The translations under genes were made by a program, and so were the position numbers. Below are positions 1 through 8,797 of a DNA stretch of 64,000 nt, piece by piece. The stretch is from Haloplasma contractile (GTDB lineage: Bacteria; Bacillota_I; Bacilli_A; Haloplasmatales; Haloplasmataceae): positions 1 to 64,000 of the forward strand of contig JAENYC010000010.1 of NCBI GenBank assembly GCA_016841945.1, given 5' to 3'. Positions within the stretch are counted from its first letter, which is position 1. Each line of letters begins with the position of its first letter. Under the pieces are notes generated by a model, which was not told where the DNA came from, ran no database searches, and worked only from the letters and a program-made list of their open reading frames with translations.

Positions 1-18
1 GTATCAATGAACTGATGA

Positions 19-216
19 CTATAAGCATATGATGTAGATGTTGTAAAATAATTGCATAATTTCTTCACTACCTCTTACAACAAATGCATTCCAATTAATT
101 GATGTAAAAATCATGGCAAAAGCTAAAACTAAACAAATATACTTAGAACACCTAATAAACACTTTGTAGCTACTAGGAGCCTCCTCCTTTAGCACGACCT
201 TACTTTTTTTAAACAC
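19..216 (-). CDS. Short secreted-protein-like ORF, probably a truncated N-terminus
   Basis: A GTG start at 216 has a well-placed GGAGG at 224-228. It opens a 65-residue ORF with a basic N-terminus (FKKSKVVLKEE) and one hydrophobic segment (ICLVLAFAMIFTSI) that looks like a signal peptide, followed by NWNAFVVRGSEE, and then ends at TAG (19-21). The longer frame back to 315 lacks a ribosome binding site. A signal peptide followed by only about 25 residues suggests the 5' end of a larger exported protein cut by a stop or frameshift, with the rest outside the window. A genuine small secreted peptide is possible. No family is recognised. Confidence 0.35.
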   Translation of the reverse strand: MFKKSKVVLKEEAPSSYKVFIRCSKYICLVLAFAMIFTSINWNAFVVRGSEEIMQLFYNIYIICL

Positions 217-347
217 AATAATCCCTCCATTATTTATTAAGTTATAACTAATTAGATTAGATATAACTAAGTAAATTTTATCAAAAAAAAAAGATGCGTC
301 GATTTTTGTCGACATAACTAAAAGTTTTAAAAAAAGTTGTCAAAAAC

Positions 348-377
348 AAAAAAACTTGTGATTTCACAAGTTTTTAT
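348..377 (-). terminator. Rho-independent terminator downstream of the SRPBCC remnant
   Basis: An inverted repeat (AAAACTTGTG / CACAAGTTTT with an ATTT loop) is followed on the minus strand by a run of T. It lies about 90 bases past the 463 stop codon. Confidence 0.7.
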
Positions 378-462
378 TGTTTTTATTTAATTGATACTTC
401 ATTACTTTCTTAATACATTTTAGTAGTTTAAATTTTATATTTAATTTTTACTGTTTTTATGT

Positions 463-1110
463 TTATTCAACTTCATTTTCAGCGCGTTTTTTAATCCCTT
501 TTAACATTTGCCATTGTTGAATACCAATACCACCTGGTTCTGTTATGATAATATCCATTATTTTTGACACTACGTCATCACTTTCTTCACTTGTCCATCG
601 AACACATAATCTGGTTGTATCATTATCTACTTCTAATAACATAAATGTCCAAACTAAAATGATTTGAGTATCTTCTGATTGTATTAAAAGTAAGTGTTCT
701 TCTTCTACTAACTCAGTTACAACCATCCCATTGTCAGGCAATATATAAATGGCGTCACCTATTTCTAAATCTTGTAATTCAGGTATAATTCTTTCAGCTG
801 ATTGATTATTTTCATAAAAATAATCTTTAGCCGCTAATCTATTAATAAAGTCAAGATTATACCATCCTGCCCGTTGATACAACTTGAATGAGATAATCCC
901 ACACAATCTCTTTTGGTGCATCGATTGTGATTGCATGAGTATATTCTGTACCAGGTGAATCTATTAGTTCATCACCAGGCATCACCATGGTTAACTCTTG
1001 ATCAGTTGCTCCCAACCTAAAAATCCTAGGTCTAACTAATGTAAAATATATTAAACCCATTATAATAATGCTTAAGAGACCAAAACCTAAAACTTTTTTA
1101 ATTTCTTCAC
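463..1110 (-). pseudogene. Frameshifted SRPBCC-family membrane-anchored protein
   Basis: Two reading frames together make one protein. The upstream frame carries a hydrophobic N-terminus (GFGLLSIIIMGLIYF) and then TIDAPKEIVWDYLIQ. The downstream frame continues QRAGWYNLDFINRL and runs to the stop at 463. In intact SRPBCC (START/Bet v1-like) relatives these join as ...WPYLIQ-x-GxGRAGWY..., so a single-base shift lies near 870. A second break is likely near 1095: the best start (GTG at 1110 with AAGGAG at 1120-1125) is in a different frame from the hydrophobic segment and meets TAG after seven codons, next to an A-run. Two lesions make a decayed gene more likely than a sequencing error. The ligand is unknown. 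Confidence 0.7.
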
Positions 1111-1256
1111 TTAAATTTTCTCCTTATTATAAATCTATCTTATGAAACTATTAAATGTTTTTTAGAGCATACAATAGACAACATAACTACCTCTAAGGAT
1201 TTTCCTTTTATATATGTATTTATATAATAATATTATAAATTATATTTTATAGTTCA

Positions 1257-2360
1257 TCAATATAAAAACAAATCTAAGACTTTACGACAAATCTCCACCG
1301 GTTTAGCTTCATTATAATTCGTTAATACAACAATACCTAGTTTTTCATTTGGAACCATCATAACATATGAACGAACACCCGTATATCCTCCTCCATGTTC
1401 TATTATCTCTTGTCCTTTATATTTACCCGTTACCCAACCGAGTCCATAATTCATATCTTCTAAGTGAATATTGGGTAAATCAACTTTCACTTTAAAATAT
1501 TTCTTCTTCATTTCTTTGATGCTTTTATCTGTTAGAATAGGTGATTCATCCATCATATAAGCATTTAAATATTTAGCCATATCATTTGCGGTTGAATAGA
1601 TAAAACCAATTGGTGCAGCGATTGGATTTGTAGGAAATGCAACTTCTTCCTGCATAACATAATATCTAGCACTATCTTTATCCTCTTTTGCTTTTACTGG
1701 ATCTAGAGTAGAACGCGTCATTCCACATTTATTAAATATGTTTGTAAGAACATAATCATGCCAAGATTTTCCACTCACCTTTTCGAATAGATCACCTACA
1801 ATCGCATAGGCATCCGTACAATATTTCCATCCTTGTCCTGGTGCATAGGCCAATTCAATCCTTTTGAAATATCTTGTGATATCTTCAAAGGATTTTATAT
1901 TATTAATTGTTTCATTTGATATCCCTAATTCTTCTTGCCATTTTTTAAATCCTTCTATTTCAGTTCGATTTGTACAAACCAAGTTCGCAATTTTAATATC
2001 ACCAAGAAAACCAGCTGTATGACTTAGTAACTGTCTTACAGTAATGGAATCACTTTTCTTTTTATTTTTTGTTTGAAAATAAGGAAGATATGTGATTAAT
2101 GGTTCATCTAAATCTATCATGTTTTTTTCAACTAAATACATAATTGTAGTTGCCGCAAAACTCTTTGTGATACTTTGTATACTCATGATAGTATCAGGTG
2201 TTATCCTCTTTTTCGGATTTAATTTTCTATATCCAAAACCTTTAGAATAAATAATTTCATGATGATAGGTCATGACCACTGACATGCCAACCATTGGGTT
2301 TGACACAACATCATCTCTTAAATATCTATCAAACAAATCTATTTCTGTTGTTGTTATCAT
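1257..2360 (-). CDS. Serine hydrolase of the beta-lactamase (class C / penicillin-binding) family
   Basis: The 367-residue protein has the class C beta-lactamase/esterase fold signatures: SITKSF (the SxxK nucleophile motif, about residue 62), a tyrosine motif region near YCTDAYAIVGDLFEKVSGKS, and EHGGGYTGVRSY (the HxG motif replacing KTG) near the C-terminus. These enzymes act as esterases, D-aminopeptidases or lactamase-like hydrolases, and the sequence does not fix the substrate. No signal peptide is visible, so it is probably cytoplasmic. The ATG at 2360 follows AAAAGGTGATACC. It starts 11 bases after the GNAT gene at 2372, so the two are probably co-transcribed. Confidence 0.85.
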   Translation of the reverse strand: MITTTEIDLFDRYLRDDVVSNPMVGMSVVMTYHHEIIYSKGFGYRKLNPKKRITPDTIMSIQSITKSFAATTIMYLVEKNMIDLDEPLITYLPYFQTKNKKKSDSITVRQLLSHTAGFLGDIKIANLVCTNRTEIEGFKKWQEELGISNETINNIKSFEDITRYFKRIELAYAPGQGWKYCTDAYAIVGDLFEKVSGKSWHDYVLTNIFNKCGMTRSTLDPVKAKEDKDSARYYVMQEEVAFPTNPIAAPIGFIYSTANDMAKYLNAYMMDESPILTDKSIKEMKKKYFKVKVDLPNIHLEDMNYGLGWVTGKYKGQEIIEHGGGYTGVRSYVMMVPNEKLGIVVLTNYNEAKPVEICRKVLDLFLY

Positions 2361-2371
2361 GGTATCACCTT

Positions 2372-3172
2372 TTATTCTAAATTTAGAATGATGATATTAT
2401 AATCGTTTATTTTATTAAACTTCAATTTCTCTGCGATTCTTACAGAAGGTAAATTATTTCTCCAACTATCCCAATGGGGGATTAAGTTTAAAGATATACA
2501 CTTATTTACCAAATAGGTAGCAGTTAATGAACCTATTCCAAGTTTTTGAAACTTTTCTATTGTTTCTATCCCAATACCACACTGCTTTTGACTTAAATAT
2601 TCACAGGTACACCAACCCGCTATTTCATTATCGATGATTGCACAATAGCCAAATCCATATTTTAAAAACTGTTCAATACTTCCCCACATTTGTTTAATTT
2701 CATTTATTAAATCTATTGTATGTTCATCTTTTCTTTTTAATATATCCCTAGTAATCTCGTAAATCTCTACATCGTGATTGTTGTAACGTTTAGGTACAGG
2801 TTCATCTTTTTGATATTCAAATAATACACGTGGGTAAATATTTGGTTTGAAATCTGATAATTCTTCCATCAAAACTTTTTTCCAACGCTCATTTGTATAA
2901 TATACTTTGGCAAAATGAAGTTTTTGTTTTAAATCATTCGTAACAATTTTATCCTTAAAATAATGTATGACATCAATATAATCCTGTTCATCATTTGACT
3001 TTCCACCAAAAAAGAAACCATGTCCTTCATGTACGATGATGAGTTGACAATCTTCTTTTATAAATATATTAGCCTTTGTAAATACTTCATATATTGAATC
3101 AAAAAGAAAATCCATTTTTAATTCTTGATAATATTTTTTTATGTTTTTACTGTTGTTTTCAATTTTTATCAT
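2372..3172 (-). CDS. GNAT-family N-acetyltransferase, two-domain type
   Basis: In this 266-residue protein the C-terminal half is a GNAT domain. GWCTCEYLSQKQCGIGIETIE is the acceptor-side strand, and KFQKLGIGSLTATYLV is the acetyl-CoA pyrophosphate loop (Q/RxxGxG/A variant). It ends with the usual W(D)SWRNNLPSVRIAEKLKF helix. The N-terminal about 120 residues form a separate domain, as in the GNAT_acetyltran (PF12746) group, which I recognise from overall layout only. The substrate is unknown. The ATG at 3172 is preceded by TAGGAGTGTAAC. It is the first gene of a probable pair with the 1257 hydrolase. Confidence 0.8.
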   Translation of the reverse strand: MIKIENNSKNIKKYYQELKMDFLFDSIYEVFTKANIFIKEDCQLIIVHEGHGFFFGGKSNDEQDYIDVIHYFKDKIVTNDLKQKLHFAKVYYTNERWKKVLMEELSDFKPNIYPRVLFEYQKDEPVPKRYNNHDVEIYEITRDILKRKDEHTIDLINEIKQMWGSIEQFLKYGFGYCAIIDNEIAGWCTCEYLSQKQCGIGIETIEKFQKLGIGSLTATYLVNKCISLNLIPHWDSWRNNLPSVRIAEKLKFNKINDYNIIILNLE

Positions 3173-3190
3173 GTTACACTCCTAATAGAT

Positions 3191-3214
3191 AAAGGCCGTT
3201 TTCACGGCCTTTTT
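3191..3214 (-). terminator. Terminator after the P5C dehydrogenase gene
   Basis: A strong GC-rich stem, AAAGGCCGT / ACGGCCTTT with a 4-base loop, lies 5 bases beyond the stop at 3219. The longer T-tract is on the plus strand, so termination may work in either direction. Confidence 0.75.
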
Positions 3215-3218
3215 ATGA

Positions 3219-4772
3219 TTATAAACTCTCACTAACTGTTTTTCCTTGCATATGAAGTACTAAGTAATCAGGACCTCCTGCTTTTGAATCGGTTCCACTC
3301 ATATTAAAGCCACCAAATGGTTGATACCCAACTATAGCACCGGTACACTTACGGTTAAAGTATAGATTACCAACATGGAACTCTTCACGTGCTTTTTCTA
3401 AATGGAATCGATTATTAGAAATCACTGCACCAGTTAATCCATATTCAGTATTATTCGCAACTTCAATTGCTTCATCAAAATCTTTGACTTTACAAATTGC
3501 AAGTACAGGACCAAATATTTCTTCCTGCATGATTCTTGCTTTTGGTTCTACATCTTTAATGACAGTCGGTTCTATAAACCATCCTTTTGATGCATCTGTC
3601 TTACCACCAGCCACGAGTTTTCCTTCTTTAGAACCTATTTCAATATATTCACTAATTTTCTTAAATGATGCTTCATCAATAACAGGTCCCATGAAATGAC
3701 TAAAGTCATAAGGGTCTCCTACTGTTAAAGCTTTCGTCTTTTCTACCACCTTATTGACGACTTCATCATACACATCTTGATGAATTACAGCGCGTGAACA
3801 CGCACTACATTTTTGACCACTAAAACCAAATGCCGATTTTACAATTGACTCTGCGGCAAGTTCTAGGTCTGCATCCCCATCTACCACGATGGTATCTTTT
3901 CCACCCATTTCAGCAATTACACGTTTAAGCCATATTTGACCTTCTTGAACTTTTGCAGCCTTTTCATAGATAGATATGCCCACTTCTTTAGAACCGGTGA
4001 ATGATATAAATCGTGTTTTAGGATGATTAACAATATATTCACCAATTTCAGACCCTTTCCCAGGAACAAAGTTTACAACACCTGCAGGGAGTCCTGCTTG
4101 TTCTAATAACTCAACGAATTTATATGCAATGACTTGTGTATTAGATGATGGTTTTAACAATACCGTGTTCCCACTGACAACAGCTGCAGTTGTCATACCT
4201 GTTAAGATTGCCATTGGGAAGTTCCATGGAGTAATAACAGCTCCTACACCAAGTGGAATATAACGATACTCATTGCGTTCTAAATCACGACGACTTTGAA
4301 CTTTTTGATCAATTGATTCAAGTTCTATCATTTGTCTTCCGTAATACTCCAAGAAATCGATCGCTTCAGCTGTATCAGCATCTGCTTCAATCCATGGTTT
4401 TCCTGCTTCTTTTGTCATCAAAGCACTAAATTCAAATTTTCTTCGCTTTAAGATATTTGCGGCTTTAAATAAAACATCCGCTCTTATCTTAGGATTAACT
4501 TTACTCCATGTTTTAAATGTTTCAAGTGCGACCTCCATCGCTTTTTCAGCTTCATTGATACCTGCTTGGTGAATAGCACCAATTAATTCCTTATGATTTG
4601 CTGGATTATAAGAATTAATTGAACGGTTTGTTTCAATACGTTCTCCACCAATTATTAGAGGATAATTTTTACCATATCCCTCCACTTGTTTTAATCCTTC
4701 TAAATACTTCTCTTGATTTTCCTTCTTACTGAAATTCGTTAAAGGTTCAGTTCTGTACGGATAAATAGCCAT
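3219..4772 (-). CDS. rocA: L-glutamate gamma-semialdehyde (1-pyrroline-5-carboxylate) dehydrogenase
   Basis: This 517-residue aldehyde dehydrogenase oxidises P5C/glutamate semialdehyde to glutamate with NAD(P)+, the second step of proline breakdown. It has the ALDH signatures [18 protein letters not shown], the general-base motif EMGGKD (about residue 288) and [11 protein letters not shown] with the catalytic Cys near residue 317. Its length and the C-terminal [18 protein letters not shown] segment are typical of the RocA/PruA group. The start at 4772 follows AAAGGAG. It is the last gene of the operon that begins at 8076, directly after the proline dehydrogenase-like flavoprotein gene, which supports the assignment. 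No PutA-type ProDH domain is fused to it. Confidence 0.95.
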   Translation of the reverse strand: MAIYPYRTEPLTNFSKKENQEKYLEGLKQVEGYGKNYPLIIGGERIETNRSINSYNPANHKELIGAIHQAGINEAEKAMEVALETFKTWSKVNPKIRADVLFKAANILKRRKFEFSALMTKEAGKPWIEADADTAEAIDFLEYYGRQMIELESIDQKVQSRRDLERNEYRYIPLGVGAVITPWNFPMAILTGMTTAAVVSGNTVLLKPSSNTQVIAYKFVELLEQAGLPAGVVNFVPGKGSEIGEYIVNHPKTRFISFTGSKEVGISIYEKAAKVQEGQIWLKRVIAEMGGKDTIVVDGDADLELAAESIVKSAFGFSGQKCSACSRAVIHQDVYDEVVNKVVEKTKALTVGDPYDFSHFMGPVIDEASFKKISEYIEIGSKEGKLVAGGKTDASKGWFIEPTVIKDVEPKARIMQEEIFGPVLAICKVKDFDEAIEVANNTEYGLTGAVISNNRFHLEKAREEFHVGNLYFNRKCTGAIVGYQPFGGFNMSGTDSKAGGPDYLVLHMQGKTVSESL

Positions 4773-4786
4773 TTTTATTCTCCTTT

Positions 4787-5932
4787 CTATACCACTGATT
4801 TCTCATAAGTAAATACTTGTTTATTTTTAAAACGGCTGATATGTAAATCACTTATATCAATTGTAGATGGTTCTTTTAACATAATCTCTGAAAGTAACAA
4901 TCCTGTCATAGGTGCAAACATAAATCCATGACCACTAAATCCACAAGCTAGATAAAAACCTTCTAGTGCTTCAGTATCTCCAATGATAGGTTGACGGTCT
5001 GGACTCATGGTATACGAACCACCCCACTGTCTAACAACACGTAGTTTTCCTACCAACGGCAATACTTCACAAACGGTCTTGGCCATTTCATCTAAGAATT
5101 GCCATGAAGATTCAATACAATGATTATGTGCTACGCTTGGATCACTTCTTCCCATAATAAAACTACCATGAGGAACTTGTTGACAATAAATATTTTTTGA
5201 AAACGACATTACCATTGGACTTTGTATCTTCTCTATTGGCTCTGTTACTAATATTTGATGATTTTCTGCATACACAGGAATATCAACACCTGCCATATCG
5301 CCAATTTCTTTAGCATATCCTCCTGCCGCATTCACCACATGATTTGTATATATTTCTAAATTCGAAGAAATAACTTTTTCTATTTTGTTTTCATGAACCA
5401 TGATATCTTTTACTTCTTCGTTAAAGTAAAACTTCACACCTAGACGCTTCGCTGCCCGATAATAGGCATCTGTCATACGAAATGGATTTAAATGTCCATC
5501 TGTTGGACAAAAAGTAGCGCCTTTAATAATTTGAGTATTTAAATGAGGAACAATTTCCTTAGCTTCTTCTTTGGAAATTTTTCTAGCAGGAATACCTAAG
5601 CTTTGTTGAAGTTCTACATTCTTTTCAAACTGTTCATCTTCTTCGAAAGTTGTAGATATAATTAAATATCCTTCTTGTTTGAATTCTATGTCTCCTTCAT
5701 ATTCTAAGGTGTCCTTAGCCTTTTCAAAGAATTCAATACTTCCCTTTGCCAATAAACAATTCATTTTAGTACCCCATTGTTGTCTAATTCCAGCACCACA
5801 ACGACCAGTTGAACCACTCGTAAGATAGGACTTATCTAACACAACAATGTCTTTTACACCTTTTTTTGCCAAATTATAAGCAATACTACATCCACTAATT
5901 CCAGCACCGATAATTACATAATTAGCTTTCAT
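4787..5932 (-). CDS. FAD-dependent proline/hydroxyproline dehydrogenase-like catalytic subunit (beta)
   Basis: This 381-residue flavoprotein of the DAO / sarcosine oxidase-beta type has an N-terminal dinucleotide fold ([17 protein letters not shown]), [11 protein letters not shown] near residue 45, and the C-terminal motifs [16 protein letters not shown] and [13 protein letters not shown]. It resembles the beta subunits of archaeal dye-linked L-proline dehydrogenases and the catalytic subunits of opine/hydrogen cyanide synthase-type (Oox/Hcn) complexes. Its neighbours supply the other subunits and P5C dehydrogenase, so oxidation of L-proline or a hydroxyproline isomer is the best inference. 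Sarcosine- or D-amino-acid oxidation is the alternative. Its start overlaps the end of the 5922 gene by 11 bases. Confidence 0.8.
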   Translation of the reverse strand: MKANYVIIGAGISGCSIAYNLAKKGVKDIVVLDKSYLTSGSTGRCGAGIRQQWGTKMNCLLAKGSIEFFEKAKDTLEYEGDIEFKQEGYLIISTTFEEDEQFEKNVELQQSLGIPARKISKEEAKEIVPHLNTQIIKGATFCPTDGHLNPFRMTDAYYRAAKRLGVKFYFNEEVKDIMVHENKIEKVISSNLEIYTNHVVNAAGGYAKEIGDMAGVDIPVYAENHQILVTEPIEKIQSPMVMSFSKNIYCQQVPHGSFIMGRSDPSVAHNHCIESSWQFLDEMAKTVCEVLPLVGKLRVVRQWGGSYTMSPDRQPIIGDTEALEGFYLACGFSGHGFMFAPMTGLLLSEIMLKEPSTIDISDLHISRFKNKQVFTYEKSVV

Positions 5933-6203
5933 CTCTGGCTCCTTCGTTAATAGAATTTAATTTAACACCTGTAGTAAGGGGTCTTACTTTTTGAATTTTT
6001 ACCGCTTCCAATTTCACTTTTAAATACTTGCTTATTTCTCTTTGAACCAATTGGCCACAAGTATTCCCTTGACATGGTCCCATACCAATTCTTAAAAGTC
6101 TCTTTAACTCTTCAAAACTGGTATAACCTTTATCCATAAGATTGTGTATATCTTGCAAGGTTACATCCTCACACCGACATATAATTATATCTCTTTTATT
6201 CAT
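5922..6203 (-). CDS. BFD-like [2Fe-2S] subunit of the dehydrogenase complex
   Basis: The 93-residue protein has the four-cysteine BFD pattern: IICRCEDVTL near the N-terminus and GMGPCQGNTCG in the middle (CxC...CxxxxC). In Hcn/Oox-type and archaeal proline dehydrogenases this domain is either a small separate subunit or the C-terminal part of the alpha subunit; here it is separate. It probably passes electrons between flavin centres. The start at 6203 overlaps the preceding stop by 4 bases and follows TTAGGAG, so translation is coupled. Confidence 0.85.
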   Translation of the reverse strand: MNKRDIIICRCEDVTLQDIHNLMDKGYTSFEELKRLLRIGMGPCQGNTCGQLVQREISKYLKVKLEAVKIQKVRPLTTGVKLNSINEGARDES

Positions 6204-6679
6204 ATTTTTCTCCTAATCGTCACAAAATCATATAAGTTTTCTTTATCTACTAATACTTGTATAACCGCTGTACGGTCTTGACGTTTTGTAAGCATCACTT
6301 TTTCAATCAAAGCATCACCTATGATTTCACCCTTACGATTAATTGCATGCCAAGTCTCACTTTCATTTGGATATGGTAAAAATTCATAAGGTATTTTAAA
6401 TCGTACTTTATCACCTATTATTTGGCAAACCATGATGGCAAGTCCAGGACAGTTATAAATACAAACACCACAACCAGTGCATTTATCAAAATCTATTTTA
6501 GGTAACTGATTTATATCTTCTAAAATTGTAATGGCATCAAATGGACAACTTGTACTACAAGGATTACATGGAATATTTTCATAACATTCTATGATTGCTT
6601 TTGGTTTTACTAAAAATTCCTGTTTAGGAAAACGTGAAATGACTTGTTCATAAGTTGCAACACCATCTTTAACTAACAT
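6200..6679 (-). CDS. 4Fe-4S ferredoxin-like subunit
   Basis: The 159-residue protein carries two cluster motifs: CNPCSTSCPFDAI (about residue 37) and CTGCGVCIYNCPGLAI (about residue 67). It continues as a longer C-terminal region without further cysteine clusters. It matches the small ferredoxin-like subunit (PdhF-type) found in multi-subunit proline dehydrogenase operons and probably forms the electron wire of this complex. The start at 6679 follows AAGGGGTGTGTAAAG, and the gene overlaps the 3' end of the alpha-subunit gene by 11 bases. Confidence 0.85.
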   Translation of the reverse strand: MLVKDGVATYEQVISRFPKQEFLVKPKAIIECYENIPCNPCSTSCPFDAITILEDINQLPKIDFDKCTGCGVCIYNCPGLAIMVCQIIGDKVRFKIPYEFLPYPNESETWHAINRKGEIIGDALIEKVMLTKRQDRTAVIQVLVDKENLYDFVTIRRKI

Positions 6680-7763
6680 CTTTACACACCCCTTGCTTCT
6701 TAAGTCCTATGCGAATCTTCTCTCCAAAGGGACCGTTACGTAGATTAGTCAGTTGCTGATGATACTCATTCATTAATTCATCATTTTTTGGATGAAATTT
6801 CCCTAGTTTTTTACAAGCATGAAGACCCGCCAAGTATCCTTCAACAATTGCACTACTTGCCTCTTCAATGCCTGATGCATCACCACAGACATAAATATTT
6901 TCAATACTTGTTTCATGATTTTCATTAATAATTGGAACCAATCCACCTAATTCACTAACATATTTCATTTGACATCCAATCATTGATAAAAGATTGGTCA
7001 ATGGGGTTAACCCGACTGCGATACAGACTGCATCAACCTCATATTCTTTTTCTGTCCCCTCTATTTCTTTCCAATTCTCATCAAGCTTAATCGTCTCGAT
7101 TTTTTTTACATTCTCATGACCTATTGCTTTTTTGATTGTACAAGATGTTTCAATATTAACACCTAGACGACGCACTTTAGATGCATGAACCTTATATCCT
7201 CCAATTTTAGGACTGGCTTCAATGATTGATAGTACATTGACACCTGCTTGCATTAATTGATAACTAACAATTAAACCAATATTCCCGCTTCCAACCATAA
7301 CTATTTTATGACCTGGTTTTACACCATAGACATTCATCAATGTTTGAACAGCTCCAGCACCATAAATACCTGGTAAATCGTTGTTTTCAAAGGCTAATAC
7401 TTTTTCACTTGCACCAGTTGCGATAATAATTGCCTTAGCTTGTATTTTAACATACCGTTCATTTTTTAATACCGTGACAACCTTATCTTGATATAGCCCA
7501 ACAACTGTAGTATCTTCCCATATATCGATTAGATCAGAATATTTTTTAACATCTTCTACTAATTTTTCTGCAATATCAATTCCTCTTGTTTTTGCATATT
7601 GTTTTTCAGAACCAAAGAACATATGAGTTTGTTTAATTAGTTGCCCACCTAAAATTTGATTTCTATCAATCAACATACAACTTTGATTTGCCTCAGCTAC
7701 CATCTTAGCTGCGCATAAGCCAGCTGGGCCTCCTCCAATAATCACTAAATCTTTTTTAATCAT
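6669..7763 (-). CDS. FAD/NAD(P)-binding oxidoreductase, alpha subunit of proline dehydrogenase complex
   Basis: The 364-residue protein has two nucleotide-binding folds: LVIIGGGPAGLCAAKM at the N-terminus (FAD) and KIVMVGSGNIGLIVSYQL near residue 155 (NAD(P)-type). The C-terminal flavin motif is NIYVCGDASGIEEASSAIVEG. This is the HcnB/OoxA/PDH-alpha type. I chose ATG 7763 over the upstream in-frame start because AAAGGTGA lies 7 bases before it. The resulting overlap with the 7756 gene is 8 bases. In the complex this subunit would exchange electrons with a carrier; whether it uses NAD cannot be read from sequence. Confidence 0.85.
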   Translation of the reverse strand: MIKKDLVIIGGGPAGLCAAKMVAEANQSCMLIDRNQILGGQLIKQTHMFFGSEKQYAKTRGIDIAEKLVEDVKKYSDLIDIWEDTTVVGLYQDKVVTVLKNERYVKIQAKAIIIATGASEKVLAFENNDLPGIYGAGAVQTLMNVYGVKPGHKIVMVGSGNIGLIVSYQLMQAGVNVLSIIEASPKIGGYKVHASKVRRLGVNIETSCTIKKAIGHENVKKIETIKLDENWKEIEGTEKEYEVDAVCIAVGLTPLTNLLSMIGCQMKYVSELGGLVPIINENHETSIENIYVCGDASGIEEASSAIVEGYLAGLHACKKLGKFHPKNDELMNEYHQQLTNLRNGPFGEKIRIGLKKQGVCKDVS

Positions 7764-8076
7764 ATATTTCACCTTTATTAGACTGTACTTTGACATCCAT
7801 ACCTTCTTTTAATAATGTGACACATGTTTTAACATTCGGTTCTCCGTCAACAATCATTCGACATGACGAACAATTTCCTATGGCACAATAAAAACCTCTA
7901 GGTCTTTTTAAGTTCATGCTTTCACTCAATTTTTTTATCCCCAAAGCATGTAACGCAGAAGCTATCGTATCCCCTTCATAGCCAGTTACTGGGCAATTAT
8001 TAAATGTAAAATGAATAACTTTTCTTTCTTCTTTAAAATTTAGAATTGGATGCTCTTTAATTCTCAATCTCCTCAC
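7756..8076 (-). CDS. [2Fe-2S] ferredoxin-like subunit (HcnA / SoxA-N-terminal type)
   Basis: The 106-residue protein has the plant-type [2Fe-2S] pattern in RGFYCAIGNCSSCRMIVDG plus a later Cys in NVKTCVTLL. This matches the N-terminal domain of sarcosine oxidase alpha and HcnA/OoxA-associated small subunits. It is the first gene of the operon. The start is given as GTG 8076; TTG 8067 lies right behind GAGGAG and is an alternative. The promoter and cre-like site are immediately upstream, so the leader is very short if GTG is used. Confidence 0.8.
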   Translation of the reverse strand: MRRLRIKEHPILNFKEERKVIHFTFNNCPVTGYEGDTIASALHALGIKKLSESMNLKRPRGFYCAIGNCSSCRMIVDGEPNVKTCVTLLKEGMDVKVQSNKGEIYD

Positions 8077-8090
8077 CTCTTCCCATCAAC

Positions 8091-8120
8091 ATTATATCAT
8101 ACAAGCGCTTTCATTAACAA
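8091..8120 (-). promoter_or_regulatory. Probable sigma-A promoter of the proline-oxidation operon
   Basis: On the minus strand TTGTTA (8115-8120) and TATAAT (8091-8096) are separated by 18 bases. The spacer is occupied by the cre-like site, and transcription would start close to the first gene. Confidence 0.55.
8100..8113 (-). promoter_or_regulatory. cre-like operator (CcpA catabolite control)
   Basis: TGAAAGCGCTTGTA matches the catabolite-responsive element consensus TGWAANCGNTNWCA at all but the penultimate position. It lies between the -35 and -10 boxes, where binding would block RNA polymerase. Repression of proline oxidation when sugar is available is the expected effect (inference). 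Confidence 0.6.
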
Positions 8121-8256
8121 TTTTATCAGACAAATTTTAGAAAAATTACTATATTTCTCCATGATAAATCTTAAAGAAAAAGTTATTCCTATTACCTAAA
8201 TTATAACATAAATGGAAATTTCAACCAAATTAAAAACTCACTACAAAGTAGTGAAT

Positions 8257-8796
8257 TTATATATCTTGAAAACTATTTAATTTTTCTCTTAACCTAATAA
8301 TACTTTGATTAGTTGTATAACTCTCTAAATCCCTCATTAAAACCCATTTTAAATCACTAGATTCATGATTTATTTTTAACAACTCACATTCACAAGCTTC
8401 AAATATAAATCTTATATCATAGTGTTTATGCCCTGGTTCATTATTAGTCTTTGGTATTTTATGGACATCAATATCATAAATATCTTGTGATAACAATCGA
8501 AGTGATTCTAATCCCGATTCTTCCTTTGCTTCACGAATAGCAGCTTCAATAATGGTTTCATTTTCCTCAGTGTGACCTCCTAATTGTAACCATTTTTTTA
8601 ATTTTTTATGATAGGTTAACAATATTTTGGATTTATCTTCGTTAATAATAAACGCTGAAGCAGTAATATGTCCAACTTTATTTTTTTTACCAAAAATGTA
8701 ATGATGTTGATTAATGAAATTCAATGTTAATTTACAATTATGATCATTATCATACTGACTTATTAATTCTATGAGTACTTGTTTATTATTCTTCAT
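8257..8796 (-). CDS. NUDIX hydrolase
   Basis: The 179-residue protein has a complete Nudix box, GGHTEENETIIEAAIREAKEESGL in pattern (GX5EX7REUXEEXGU), at about residues 77-100. It hydrolyses a nucleoside diphosphate linked to some moiety; the substrate is not predictable. I start it at ATG 8796 because it begins 2 bases before the stop of the GAF gene (8798-8800), suggesting translational coupling. The in-frame start at 8859 would overlap that gene heavily. There is no clear Shine-Dalgarno site, consistent with coupling. Confidence 0.85.
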   Translation of the reverse strand: MKNNKQVLIELISQYDNDHNCKLTLNFINQHHYIFGKKNKVGHITASAFIINEDKSKILLTYHKKLKKWLQLGGHTEENETIIEAAIREAKEESGLESLRLLSQDIYDIDVHKIPKTNNEPGHKHYDIRFIFEACECELLKINHESSDLKWVLMRDLESYTTNQSIIRLREKLNSFQDI

Positions 8797-8797
8797 A

